A stretch of DNA of 64,000 nucleotides from Brachypterus glaber (lineage: Eukaryota; Arthropoda; Insecta; Coleoptera; Kateretidae), in contig OY294046.1 in NCBI GenBank assembly GCA_958510825.1, positions 930,001 to 994,000 on the forward strand, given 5' to 3'. This document shows, in pieces, positions 1 through 9,960 of this stretch (position 1 is its first letter; each line of letters opens with the position of its first letter). The translations under genes and the position numbers were made by a program. Under the pieces are notes generated by a model. That model did no database searches and was not told the DNA's origin. It was given only the letters and a program-made list of their open reading frames with translations.

Positions 1-187
1 GTAAAATTGTAAAATTACATTTTAAAATTAAAAAATTACATGTAAAAATGTAAAATTAGATTTTAAAATTAAAAAATTACATGTAAAATTGTAAAATTGC
101 ATGTATAATCTAGTAAATTTTACATGTATCTGCAATGAATCATATTTTCATGCAAAACCAGGTGTAACATGTTTATTTTTTACAGTG
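1..187. repeat. AT-rich short-period repeat F, partial copy
   Basis: The window opens inside a repeat made of permuted TGTAAAATT and AAATTACATG words. A block starting TTTTAAAATTAAAAAATTAC near 20 recurs near 61, a period of about 41 bases. The segment GTAAAATCTAGTAAATTTTAC and the following CTGCAATGAATCA are shared in near-identical form with the larger block at 11.3-12.1 kb, so this is the same family cut by the window edge. No coding signal. Confidence 0.7.
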
Positions 188-1285
188 AAATGTTAGTTTT
201 CGAGATATGATCATATTATTACAGTCATGATATTATTATAACTGTAATTTTAGGCATATATTCAGTAGAAGCGTCCACCGGCTGAAAATCAATGAAATCG
301 TTTTTTCAGTGTGCGTCGCAAACAATCCTTACACCTGGCTCCTCCGTCTGGCTGGAGGAAGACGGCGTCTTCTAGAAGGAGACCGACCCCTCCTGCACAA
401 ATATGTATTTCACTTCCTTTAAAATTATTCTTTAATAGGGGACTGTGGGCAATACACAGCAAGACAAAGAAGTTTACAGTTTTAGCTTATATCGTGATAT
501 TTTTTTAGGTGGCAACTGTAAAAAACAGTTTTATTCGGTGTATTTTTTAAAAGTCCAACCTCGCTCTCCGAATTCGGTTGATAATTTCTATAACCGCCCT
601 AAAAAATTGTATTTTTCTTCCTTGAATCATAAATTTTTTATTCGACTGTAATAAGTAAGTTGTATTTTTGACAAAAAAAAAGACATTACATGTCAATCAA
701 CGTCGAATATTTTCGCACTAGTACGGAATAATTATACAAAAAATGGCGGTTTTAGATACAAACGAATTATTTTTACTTTCTCGTAAAGTATTGTGACAGA
801 AAAAAATAAAAAAAAGTTTGTTGCTTAAATTATCTTATTTTTTTTTGCTGAAATACGTATTACGTCACGTAATACGTAATTTACGTGTTTCGTGCAGAAA
901 TATTTAAAAAATGGTAATGGTAGACAAATGATCACGGTAGTCAAATGATCATGATAGACACATCATTACACAGGTTGTTTTACAAGCAATTTTTAAAACA
1001 CTTTGTATAGTATATTTCTTTTATCAATTTATTCAAAAATTATTAAAATCGTTTAATCTTTTGCTCAACGATACAGTTTTGTTTTTTTGCTGTGTACATA
1101 TTACTGTAAATATAAATTCCATAACGAAAGGTGGCTGCAAGAATCCATAATTTTATTTCTACTTCCAGCCCCAACAATTTAACTTGTTTGAATACCCATT
1201 ACAATATGGTTCGTATTGGGATAGACCTAGACTAAACAGTTGTTTATTCACAAAAAATTGATAAAGATATATAGATAGATGTATA
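188..1285. other. Intergenic stretch with no identified gene
   Basis: AT-rich sequence without a supported gene. Open frames near 311-651 have no recognisable domain. The one distinctive site is a near-perfect palindrome at about 854-878 (TACGTATTACGTCACGTAAT and on), which contains a TTACGTCA bZIP-type half palindrome. No copy of the named repeat families was recognised here. Confidence 0.5.
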
Positions 1286-1544
1286 CACAGAAAAGAAATG
1301 ATTTGTTAAAGCAAGAAAACGTGTCTTTCGATTTGTTCAAAACCATGTTTTGAGGCTAGCTTTTTTTTAACCAAAGTCAATGTCCTTGAATAAAGAGCGC
1401 GGATCTTCAATCAAAAACCCGTCCTTTTTGTTCAAGGACATTGGCTTTGGTTTAAAGAAATGCTGGCCTTGAAACAAGAGAATATGGCTTTTAACATATC
1501 GAAAGACACGTGTCCTTGCTTCAAGGAATCCCTTTTTTTCTGTG
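1286..1544. mobile_element. Palindrome-E foldback MITE, diverged full copy
   Basis: A roughly 260-base inverted repeat starting CACAGAAAAG and ending CTTTTTTTCTGTG, flanked by TA on both sides (1284-1285 and 1545-1546). Both arms carry the family signatures GACACGTGTC, AATGTCCTTGAAT and TCAAGGAATCC. It is more diverged than the copies near 10.8 and 56.9 kb. The TA duplication and complete lack of coding capacity suggest a non-autonomous Tc1/mariner-type element. Confidence 0.75.
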
Positions 1545-1635
1545 TAGATATATATAAAATTAATTTTTAATTTTTCGTTTGCATTTCTTTACAACATTTT
1601 TATTTTCAAATATTTTCAAAACATGTTTATTGGAT

Positions 1636-1964
1636 AATAGTTATTTATGGTACTAGTGGGTAAAGTAAGATATTGCCCATGAGAAAATGAGGCGTCAGCC
1701 AAGCAGGTTAATTTTCGAGAAGGCAATATCGGTTTACCCATGAGTGCCATACAAGGTTTTATCCAATGAATAGCGTAGAAATTCATATTTTTATTAAAAA
1801 TTTTAATGATATTTACAAGAAAATAATTTGACAAGTGACAGTTCAGTGGGTAAAATAAATAATTATCCACTCAATAAAGTAAAGCCACGCGGGGGTTATT
1901 ATCGAGTTTATCTATTTAAAATAAAGCTGGTAATTGTCTCATTATCTGTATGTATTGGATAAAA
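1636..1964 (+). mobile_element. Foldback element A, copy 1
   Basis: Starts ATAGTTATTTATGGTACTAG and ends TGTATGTATTGGATAAAA. Its left half folds back on itself: GGGTAAAGTAAGATATTGCC pairs imperfectly with the GGCAATATCGGTTTACCC downstream. The right half holds GTGGGTAAAATAAATAATTA TCCACTC, a second hairpin. Five other copies occur at 23.87, 38.74, 48.12, 51.28 and 57.36 kb. This copy lacks about a dozen bases before GAGGCGTCAGCC. Confidence 0.85.
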
Positions 1965-2335
1965 AATTTATAAAACGCTTTGAGAACTTGAAAACTTGTT
2001 GGCGGCAGTATTTCTGAACTTTTTATTTATTTATTATTAAATTATTATTATTGTTATAATTATAAATACTTATAATCATCGAAAATCTATTCTGAATACG
2101 AACAAGGACGTATTATGCAGGTGTCAAATAGCTACAGTTGATTTTGCAACAAATACCCAATTAATCTATAGGTTAAACCATATCGGTAGAATCTCGTACA
2201 GGATTTAATTAATTAATAATAAAATATTACTATAAGTATGAAAATAATTGGATCATAATGTTTACTTAGACTAACGAGAATTATTATTGAGGATTAAAAA
2301 TATTTTCTTTAGAAAAAAAAGCACAGAGAAAAGTA
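1965..2335. other. Unassigned AT-rich spacer
   Basis: No gene or repeat recognised. It contains AT-rich runs such as TTATTATTAAATTATTATTA and ends in an A-rich stretch before the half copy of palindrome E. Confidence 0.5.
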
Positions 2336-2480
2336 ATATATAGAATAAAAGGATTCCTTGAACCAAGGACACGTGTATTTCGGTTTCTTCAAAGTCATAT
2401 TCTCTTGTTTCAAGACTAGCATTTCTTTGAATCAAAATCAATATCCTTGAATGGAGGAGCAGAGGTTTAAAATCCGTTCA
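2336..2480 (+). mobile_element. Palindrome-E, single-arm remnant
   Basis: One arm only: AAAGGATTCCTTGAACCAAG, GGACACGTGTATTTC, CATATTCTCTTGTTTCAAG and ATCCTTGAATGGAGGAGC follow the order of the left arm of the full copies, and the mirrored arm is missing. A deletion or gene-conversion remnant abutting a family C element. Confidence 0.7.
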
Positions 2481-2501
2481 TATAAATAGTCTATCAATTC
2501 T

Positions 2502-2920
2502 CAATAGAGCTCTCTACAACTAGAATTATGAAACAAAAGACGTCTACCCTATCTCTATCTCATTTGTGCTACACTTTCCAGCCAACCAAATAAATACTGT
2601 ATTTGTTTTTCATACAACAAATACAGTATTTATTTGGTTGGCCGGAAAGTGTAGCACTGAGCGGCACGAACGAACATAGCTAATGTGAATCTGTAGAATA
2701 AGATAATTCTACTAAAATTTAGATGGCGCCAGTAATTTCTTTAATAAATATAATAAAGTTACACTTTTCGCTCGGCCAAGTAAATAAATATTGTATTTGT
2801 TCAACAAAGAACAAATACAGAATTTGTTTGGTTGGGTGGAAGTGGGAGTGTATGTATGTCTTCTATCCCTTTTGGGTAGAACTTTTGTCCCTGTCTAATC
2901 TAACGGGAGAAATCGCCATT
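2502..2920 (+). mobile_element. TIR element C, short form, uninterrupted
   Basis: Bounded by imperfect inverted ends (CAATAGAGCTCTCTACAACT left; the right end read inward is AATGGCGATTTCTCCCGTTA). The interior is two consecutive hairpins: one at about 2566-2657 with arms of about 42 bases around a CAATACAACAAA-type loop, and a less perfect one at about 2763-2838. The 4.3-kb copy has the same interior. This copy preserves the sequence GTGGGAGTGTATGTATGTC that is interrupted by MITE B in the 4.3-kb copy. No clear target duplication was found. Confidence 0.75.
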
Positions 2921-3450
2921 CAGAAAAAATAGTTGCAGATGTATTTGGTAGATTATTTTCTAAAAAAAATGTAGTGCAGTGTATTGAATATCTGTCATAA
3001 TGTGTCAGAAGTTCTGACTCAAGACAATAATTCAGTAACAATAAGTTTTTGACAAATAATTTGTCATTAATAGATACACTGATATGTATATTTCTTGAGA
3101 AAATAAGATGCAAAAAACTTCAGTGATACTCTTGTCTGAAATGGAATCAATAGACCGTTTCTGTGAATAGATTTAAATTCTCTGATCAAAATTTATATAA
3201 AATAAGCTAAAACAGTATAAAATAAAGAACTATTAAGTCGACTGTGATCATTTCTGATGAAAAAAGTTCATTATCTTCCGAAACCGAGCACCTCAGATTT
3301 AACTGTCAATGATTTTATAAAAGTTTAGACTTCCTAATAACATGACTAACTGTTGGTTTGCGTTGGCAAGTCACTAAAACCTAACTTGTATTCAAGATTA
3401 GCGTGCCCTGTTGCCACACAATGAAATTTCCTTAAACTACCCTTTGGTTT
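2921..3450. other. Unassigned spacer
   Basis: No supported gene. The minus-strand frame near 2895-3113 has no domain and runs into the C element end. No family repeat recognised. Confidence 0.45.
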
Positions 3451-3976
3451 AATAGTATATTAAAGTACTAGTTTCATAACATACGTTTTAAGCGCACGAG
3501 TACAAGTTTAGAAAATGAGCCGTTTGCGGTGAGTTTTCTAAAGTACTAGTGCGCTAAAAACGTGTTATGAAACGAGTGCTTTATACAATTTTTTCTATTT
3601 TGCTCTAAAATTTTAAAAAACTTACATTTAAATTCATGACCGATTTAGGGATTTTTGTTTTGGATTGGCATTACAGTTTACACCATGTTTAAAATTCTAA
3701 GAACAAATGATATTTTGATATATTTTATAGTCATCTCTTCCCTTTTATACTGCAATTAACCAAGCCACAATTTTAACATGTAAAAATAACCTAAACACAA
3801 AATTTTGTAGAAAATTCAACTTTAAAGCGACATTGACATTTGCACGGAAAACGTCAAGCGATAGGCCAGGTCTGTTGCCAACCCAAAAGAACAAAAAGTA
3901 GAGACCTCTTATGGGCCCATAAGAACACGCAAAATGCATGTGATTATGAGCTTATAAGAGTCGCAAAATAGAAAAA
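3451..3976 (+). mobile_element. Element D, copy 1 (most complete)
   Basis: Begins AATAGTATATTAAAGTACTA and ends GCAAAATAGAAAAATTA. The first about 130 bases form a stem (TAGTTTCATAACATACG with CGTGTTATGAAACGAG; GTACAAGTTTAGAAAATGAG against its mirror). The rest is bounded by TTTTTTCTATTTTGC and its inverse GCAAAATAGAAAAA. Other copies are at 24.91, 53.50, 62.64 kb and, diverged, 8.83 kb. The minus frame 3745-3939 lies wholly within this repeat and is not a gene. Confidence 0.8.
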
Positions 3977-4295
3977 TTATATTTAATACATCAATTAAAA
4001 AAAGTGGGTTAAAAAATATACGTTTAATTAAAATTATAAATTTTTATTCATTAATTATATGTATAATTATATTATAAAAATGTTTAATTAAGAAAAAAAC
4101 AATGATTAAAAAGCTGTTAAGATTCCATAAAATAGCACACAGGGTTCACACGTTTAAGAATTTAATATTTTATGTGAAAAATGGATTTTTTCCACAAATA
4201 ATTATACTTAAATTATTATTTTTTGACGTCATAATGAAATATTTTTCTAGTTTTGATGTTTGTTTTCTGAGGATCCAATAGTTCAATTCTATTAG
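3977..4295. other. AT-rich spacer between D and C elements
   Basis: Very AT-rich, with runs such as ATTATATGTATAATTATATT. No gene or repeat family recognised. Confidence 0.5.
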
Positions 4296-5137
4296 CAATG
4301 GAGCTCTCTACAACTAGAATTATGAAACAAAAGACGTCTACCCTATCTCTATCTCATTTGTGCTACACTTTCCAGCCAACCAAATAAATACTGTATTTGT
4401 TTTTCATACAACAAATACAGTATTTATTTGGTTGGCCGGAAAGTGTAGCACTGAGCGGCACCAACGAACATAGCTAATGTGAATCTGTAGAATAAGATAA
4501 TTCTACTAAAATTTAGATGGCGCCAGTAATTTCTTTTTTAAACATAATATAGTTACACTTTTCGCCCGGCCAAGTAAATATTGTATTTGTTCAACAAAGA
4601 ACAAATACACAATTTGTTTGGTTGGGTGGAAGTGGGAGTGTACACGGAAAAAAAAATTATGGCTAGGAGCGCTATAACACACATACCAAGCAAATTATAA
4701 TCGCTTATTATATAAATACAATGCTTTCTCTTACAATTATGGCAGTCAGTGTAAAAATTTATATGAAATACTTTAATTGTTTAGTGAATAATAAAATATA
4801 ACAAATAGTATGGCATTTAGAGCTTAAATAGATTTAATTATTGTCCGTGCTAATAATTTTTATAATATAATAAAATTTCTGTAAATTTATAATAGTGCCT
4901 GTAATAAATATAATCGTGTCTGTAATATATATAATCGTTTCCAATTTATTTTTAACATTATTAGTTATTGTGTCCCTTATAATCTATAGCTTAAATCACT
5001 ATAATTTGCCAATGTTACCAAATATCTTATAATGTATAGCGCAGAGCCCACTAATTTCTTTCCGTGTATGTATGTCTTCTATCCTTTTTGGGTAGAACTT
5101 TTGTCCCTGTCTAATCTAACGGGAGAAATCTCCATTG
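4296..5137 (+). mobile_element. TIR element C, short form, split by MITE B
   Basis: Same family and interior as the 2.5-kb copy, with clearer inverted ends: CAATGGAGCTCTCTACA on the left and, read inward, CAATGGAGATTTCTCC on the right. It is cut at 4640/5067 by a 424-base MITE B. Removing the insert and one TA restores the 2.5-kb sequence. The insertion therefore postdates the spread of C. Confidence 0.8.
4643..5066 (+). mobile_element. TA-MITE B, copy 1, nested in element C
   Basis: 424-base non-coding element with short inverted ends (CACGGAAAAAAAAATTA left; TAATTTCTTTCCGTG right) flanked by TA at 4641-4642 and 5067-5068. The uninterrupted C copy shows a single TA at the matching point, so the target duplication is TA. 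That, with the length and absence of an ORF, fits a non-autonomous Tc1/mariner-type element. Closely similar copies lie at 37.08, 44.80 and 63.55 kb. Confidence 0.92.
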
Positions 5138-5153
5138 TCTTGTTTTCATTTTT

Positions 5154-5824
5154 TAACCGACTTCCAAAAAAGGAGGAGGTTATCAATTCGACGTGTGACT
5201 TTTTTTTATGTTTGTTCCCGCATAACTTTGGAACGGATAAACGGAATTTGATGAAACCTTTTGCTACTTAAAGAGGACATTCCTGAGGTGGTCCCGTTTT
5301 AATTTGACGCTCGGATAATGCCGGGTAAGCCGGATAATCAAGATAAATCTAATCGTTTAAACGCAATTTCACTTAAAACCGGCTTAATTTGGTTCTAATA
5401 CCAACCAAATTTTTAGAAAATGATCGGACAACTCGGATAAGTCGGATAACTTGATTAAGGTATCACTCAAATATTACGACAGGCTAAAAGTCTTTTAGCG
5501 GCATAACTTGATTCTGTGGACCTGCAATATTAAAATACCAAGAGAAAATTATAAAATTTGTGATTATACCATAAGGCGTAATTTGATTATTACTTAACGC
5601 TTAAAGTTTTACAAAGATTTTATTTAGTATTTCGTTTAAAATAAGGTTGGTTGGACTCTTAGTCGCTGAAATAAAAATACTACTTAATTTATTTTTTAGA
5701 AATTTATCTTTAAGATGATAACGCCACAACGCACTAATAGTGTGTTGTGACGTCAGCAGCTTGCCGAGATGGAAGGACAACTATAATTTAGCTTAGATGA
5801 CCTTACAGATCTACAAGTTCTGTG
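5154..5824 (+). mobile_element. Repeat L, copy 1
   Basis: Starts TTTAACCGACTTCCAAAAAA and ends AGCTTAGATGACCTTACAGA TCTACAAG. The 61.5-62.2 kb copy lies in opposite orientation and matches over the whole length with scattered differences. It contains GCTCGGATAATGCCGGGTAA GCCGGATAATC, a family of GGATAA-type words, and near the far end a TGACGTCA palindrome. From memory, AACCGACTTCC openings are widespread in insect repeats. No coding region is visible, so the class is undetermined. Confidence 0.7.
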
Positions 5825-5925
5825 ATTGGCTAGACGTGCCGCCATGTATATTGTAAGCCAATCACGGTATCGCATTCTTATGTTTTATGTTCTTATGCAA
5901 GCTTCTGGATAGGCCTTAAAAAGTG
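5815..5925. repeat. Repeat piece N (inverted-repeat type)
   Basis: TTCTGTGATTGGCTAGACGTGCCGCCATG and AAGCCAATCACGGTATCGCATTCTTATG, ending AAGCTTCTGGATAGGCC, recur rearranged at 23.44-23.60 kb, where the two GTGATTGGCT / AGCCAATCAC words form arms of a hairpin. Confidence 0.55.
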
Positions 5926-6180
5926 CATCATGTATAATCGTTAACACCGATAATAATAGGCAATTAAATGCTTGAATATTATTTTCTATTCTACTGAATA
6001 TTCATTTTTAATTAAAGTTTGTTTCTAATGAAATCATGAATAATAGCCGGATCATTTGCATTTTAATTTTCACCAAGTTATTAACTTAATAAAATGCCCA
6101 CTTGATTAAATACTTAATTTTTATTGCTTTAAATATATTAATTAAATAACCGGCAATCTGTTCAGTTAACACACTGAAAA
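5926..6180. other. Unassigned spacer upstream of the LINE fragment
   Basis: No gene or recognised repeat. It may include untranslatable, decayed 5' sequence of the downstream LINE, but no reading frame supports that. Confidence 0.35.
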
Positions 6181-7258
6181 AACTAATTCATTAATTCTTG
6201 AATAAACTTATTATACACTTTAAATTTGTCCGTCAATCTTACAGTAGTTAACAATTGGCTAACTTGCAGTAAATTATCCTTGAATACGGAAAAAAGTAAA
6301 TTTGTTTCATTTTCTAGCACAAATGTTGGGCAACCAAATTTTAGTAACATAAAAATCCATGACAACGATTGTCTTGTTCAACCCTGCAATTGCCCACAAA
6401 TATCAAAAACCTACAAAATTAAGTATTTAGGGATAGTGGTTGATCAACACCTTCGTTGGGATGAACACACTTTATATTTGAGCAAGAAAATGAGACAAAT
6501 GATACCCAAGTTCTATATTTTACGTGACATTCTTAGCAAAGATGTGATTTTAACTGTGTATAAATCGTTAGTAGATTCGATATTAAGTTATTGTATTACT
6601 GTATGGGGTGGTCTATATGATAACTCACTTTCTTCTGTTCAAACAACACAAAATACTATTCTAAAAATCATCCTTCATAAAAATAGACTTTATAGTACGC
6701 AACAATTATACAAAGAAACACAAGTATTTTCTGTCAAAAAAAGTTATATCTATCGTTGTCTATTATGGGCCTTCAAAAGTAAGAATAAAAATGAAACAAG
6801 TTTTATCTATACCACAAGATTTGCAAAAAATTCGTTAACTATTCCTTTATGCAGAAGCAATATTTCCCAAAGATTTATTTTTTATTATGCTCCCACCCTA
6901 TTTAATAAACTTCCTCCTAATATCAAACTATTAAATAAATTTTCCTCATTTAAAAGAGAAGTAAAGCAAATTGTACTTTCAGACATTATTAATTTCGATA
7001 TCTAGTTCATCTCTCATCCAAAATCTAATCTTATTTAAAATTTTTTTAAATCTTTATTTTTTTTTTTCTTCAGCGGTTATTTACATTTAAATTTATAAAC
7101 TTAAGTAATTTTCTTTTTTTATACATATAAGATTTACATTATTATATCAATTACTATAACTTACAGCACAAGCATTTATGCTTAGGTAAGTGTATAGTAT
7201 AACTAAACTAACGTATCTGTATTAACAATTAAATAAAGATTATTATTATTATTATTAT
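6180..7258 (+). mobile_element. 5'-truncated non-LTR retrotransposon (LINE)
   Basis: Consists of the C-terminal part of a reverse-transcriptase ORF, a 3' UTR of about 250 bases and a terminal ATT microsatellite (about 7243-7258) just after TTAAATAAAG. A short-tandem tail instead of poly(A), with a Jockey/CR1/L2-like RT C-terminus, suggests the CR1/L2 side of the LINE tree, but the clade is an inference. 5' truncation is typical of target-primed reverse transcription. Only one copy is in the window. Confidence 0.85.
6226..7005 (+). pseudogene. Reverse transcriptase C-terminal region (LINE ORF2 remnant)
   Basis: A 259-codon open frame ending TAG at 7003-7005. It starts after the catalytic palm motif (no YADD-type box remains) with the post-palm block VNNWLTCSKLSLNTEKSK (LxLNxxK signature of RT domain 6). 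At about residues 67-82 follows IKYLGIVVDQHLRWDEH, the domain-7 hKYLGhxhDxxLxWxxH motif. The thumb region has VYKSLVDSILSYCITVWGG. The nominal first codon is TTG and an in-frame TGA lies just upstream at 6199-6201, so there is no genuine start; the fragment is cut off by 5' truncation. No stops interrupt the rest, suggesting a fairly recent insertion. Without the catalytic aspartates it cannot polymerise DNA. Confidence 0.9.
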
Positions 7259-7689
7259 ATTAGTTTTAACTGTAATAATTAAAGCAAATTTACAATGTCA
7301 GAATGTGAATTTACAATATTTATTAAATTAACCTCAATATTACTGGGTTTAGTAAAATCTCAGCTCTTTTCCTGTCGGTACAATAACTTTGCATTAAAAT
7401 TCATGCATGTGGTCCAAAAAGCTGGCACTTTTTCCCGAAAATTACAAGAGCCCGTAATACTGCTTGAAATACACATTAAATTCGATGCTTAAATTACTGT
7501 AAAATCACAGGTAAAAATTCACATTTTTACAGATAACTGTGAATTTACAGTACTGATATAAATTTACCACTTTCTTTGCTGGCAACATATGACCTACTTT
7601 ATTTGCTGTAAAATTACCATATTTGCATTTACAGTGCAGTTTACATAGTGTTTCGAAAGAAAAGGAAAATATTTAAAGGATTTGTTTTA
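7259..7689. other. AT-rich spacer with TTTACAG-type repeats
   Basis: Contains repeated inverted TTTACAG / CTGTAAA words (for example ACTGTAAAATCACAGGTAAA and TTTACAGATAACTGTGAATT), reminiscent of the F block but not alignable to it by eye. The 65-codon frame at 7295 has no domain. Confidence 0.4.
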
Positions 7690-7966
7690 GAGGTCAACAT
7701 TAGAAAAAAAAAGTTTCAAAAACTACTCGTAAGGGAGCTCCGAAATGGGGGGACTTATCACTTTTTTGCCACAAACTTTTTTTTGCTTAACTTTTTTGTG
7801 AGTTTTTGTTATAATAGTATTCCTTAGGTAAAAATAAACAAAAAAGGTACTCTTGTTGTAATACCGTAAGATTAACCGTTTTCGAGAAAATGTTACGCTG
7901 CGTTACATGGGAGGGTGGGGGTCAAAAATGGCCAAATTTTGCGTTACGTAATACTTGAACGTTCCC
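7690..7966 (+). mobile_element. Repeat P piece ending in a G-type terminus
   Basis: CTCGTAAGGGAGCTCCG, TTTTTTTGCTTAACTTTTTTG, TACTCTTGTTGTAATACCG and AACCGTTTTCGAGAAAA match copies at 21.1 and 30.4 kb in order. It ends GCGTTACGTAATACTTGAAC GTTCCC at 7966, the same terminus as the 46-kb TTA-flanked MITE. Either P and G are parts of one larger family or a G end is joined to P here. Confidence 0.6.
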
Positions 7967-7970
7967 TAAT

Positions 7971-8072
7971 AAGAAAACAAAACATTTCCAACTCGAGAGA
8001 TGCTATTTGGCCGAGGCGTAACCTAGGCCAAATTATCACCTCGAGTGTTGGAAATGTCATTTTCTTATGTGG
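7971..8072. repeat. Imperfect hairpin beside the G terminus
   Basis: AAACATTTCCAACTCGAG pairs with CTCGAGTGTTGGAAATG, and CTATTTGGCC with GGCCAAATTAT, with AAGAAAA/TTTTCTT outside. Arms are about 40 bases, imperfect. No second copy seen. Confidence 0.6.
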
Positions 8073-8824
8073 TTAGAACACAATTTAATTCACAAGCATA
8101 AATAAATAACACACTACCTCGCAAAATTCACCATTTTAAATGATATTCTACAGAAATTTTGCAGATTTCTTACGTCACTTTAAATTTCAACTAAATAATA
8201 ATTTAAATAAGTGGTTCGTTGTTATTTCCTATTATTAGTCTCGGCATGAACCATATATAATATAAATAAGTATTATTTCTTATTGTTTTTCGTAGAAATA
8301 AACAAAAATGTTAGGTTAATTTATTCGCAATTCACAGCTGTTTACAGACAAGGCGATAGTTTCGCCATCTATGAGGCATAACCAAAAGCCAAAAAAACAG
8401 GTTAGATATGAATTCATTTCTAACCTTGGTTAGAAAGGAAAAGGTTTTTTAACTTTAAAAGAAGCAAACAAAAATTATAGGATGTTTTTCTGTATGCTTG
8501 TGAATAAACGTTTTTTTGGGCCTTGGTAAACAATTTTTTTTTTTCAATAAAAATCCAATTGTTTTGCTGGTACCATATTTTCTTAGTGCACAGAGCAGCA
8601 ATAGGTACTTGTTAAAGTGCACGATTTTGTGTAATTGTATTATTTTACAGTAATATTCGATACAAGGTCTTAATCCTCGGTTCGGTATATCTTTTACGAG
8701 GATTAAAACGGGACCAAAACAGAAATCGAAGCCATTTGCGGTGTTAAAATGATACTTCAAGTGAGGGTCGACACTGCTTTTTTATTGAAAAATGTAATGA
8801 CAAAAAAAGTTAAATTTTACTTAA
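8073..8824. other. Unassigned spacer
   Basis: No supported gene. The 101-codon minus frame at 8455-8760 has low-complexity, domain-free sequence and no splice or repeat support. Confidence 0.45.
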
Positions 8825-9209
8825 AATAGTATATTAAAATACTAGTTTCATCATAGACGTTTTTGGCACAAGCGTTCAAGTTTAAAAAACAAGCTGCTTG
8901 CGGCGAGTTTTTTAATGGACAAGTGCTTCAATAGTATATAGAAACGAGTATTTTATACTACTTTTTCTATTGTGGTTTTTACAAAACAAAAAAGACAAAA
9001 ATATGCATTTTGGGTAAATTTTGTTTTTTTATTTGAAAAGGATTGGCAAAACTGTGATAAACGTGATTTTTTGTAGTTCTAGGCATCATTTATTAGTTTC
9101 AATAACAGTAAAAATGTTCGTTTGTCCTGTAATAAATAAATTTGCGTATGCAAATGGGCCCATAACACACACAAAATGCGTATGCTTATAATGTAAGTCA
9201 AATAAAAAA
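8825..9209 (+). mobile_element. Element D, diverged copy
   Basis: Keeps AATAGTATATTAAAATACTA, the stem words CAAGTTTAAAAAACAAGCTG / CTTGCGGCGAG, TTTTTCTATTG and the later GATTGGCAAAACTG, GGGCCCATAACACACACAAA ATGCG and TGCTTATAATG. It is shorter and much more diverged than the copies at 3.5, 53.5 and 62.6 kb, so probably an older insertion. Confidence 0.65.
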
Positions 9210-9229
9210 AATGTTTTTATTATTATTAT

Positions 9230-9265
9230 TACTTTAGGATATACATATACGTATATCCTAAAGTA
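9230..9265. repeat. Short near-perfect palindrome
   Basis: TACTTTAGGATATACATA followed by its near-mirror TACGTATATCCTAAAGTA, with one mismatched central pair. It directly abuts the ATT-rich end of the diverged D copy. Function unknown. Confidence 0.6.
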
Positions 9266-9960
9266 GAACCCCTAGTTTTAGTGACCACATGTTAGTGACA
9301 AATTTTTCTGTGCGCCGATTTGTTTTTCCTCAAAGCACTTAAGGTGCTTTATAAGTTTAAAAACTAATAAACACGTCCAAATAATGTTTATGTTCTTAAA
9401 TAGCATATTATACCGGGTGTGCCATAGTATGGTCTCAGATATAACAGAACCGACATTTTTGATGTAGCAGAAAAGCCGCAAATAGAAGCTGGTTCAGGCA
9501 GAAGCGGCCCAGGCCTCACCCGAAGTTAACTACAGGCCCTCGCTGGAAACTTATTATTAATAATTGTTTTTATAATTGAGGGAAGTGTATGCCTTTGTAT
9601 TAGTTTATTAAAAAGTTTTCGACTATAAATCCGTTAAAAACAAATTAAAAGGGCCCGAATAAAAAAATTAAGGGGCCCTGTTAATTTTATAATACCAAGG
9701 ACACGAAAAATTAATGTTACAATGTAAACATTTATATTTTTGTTTATAATAAAATCAAATAAACCAGGTAGGTATATATTTTCAAATGAAACTGAACAAT
9801 TTTTATATAAATCTTAAGATGTTATTTTAACGCGTTCTTATAGTTTAAACAAACTTTAAAATTTCAATTATGGTGGTATTTCATTGTTTGAAACAAAGAA
9901 TATTTTAAAGTTACTTTGTGTTTAATATTGCCGTTCTAAACAAAGAAGTCGTATTTTAAT
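9266..9960. other. Unassigned spacer
   Basis: No gene or recognised repeat. The minus frame 9278-9481 has no domain. Confidence 0.4.

Noticed and set aside
2723..5271. Frames ending in a shared peptide at 2.8 and 5.05 kb
   Set aside because: The shared part is the right end of element C.
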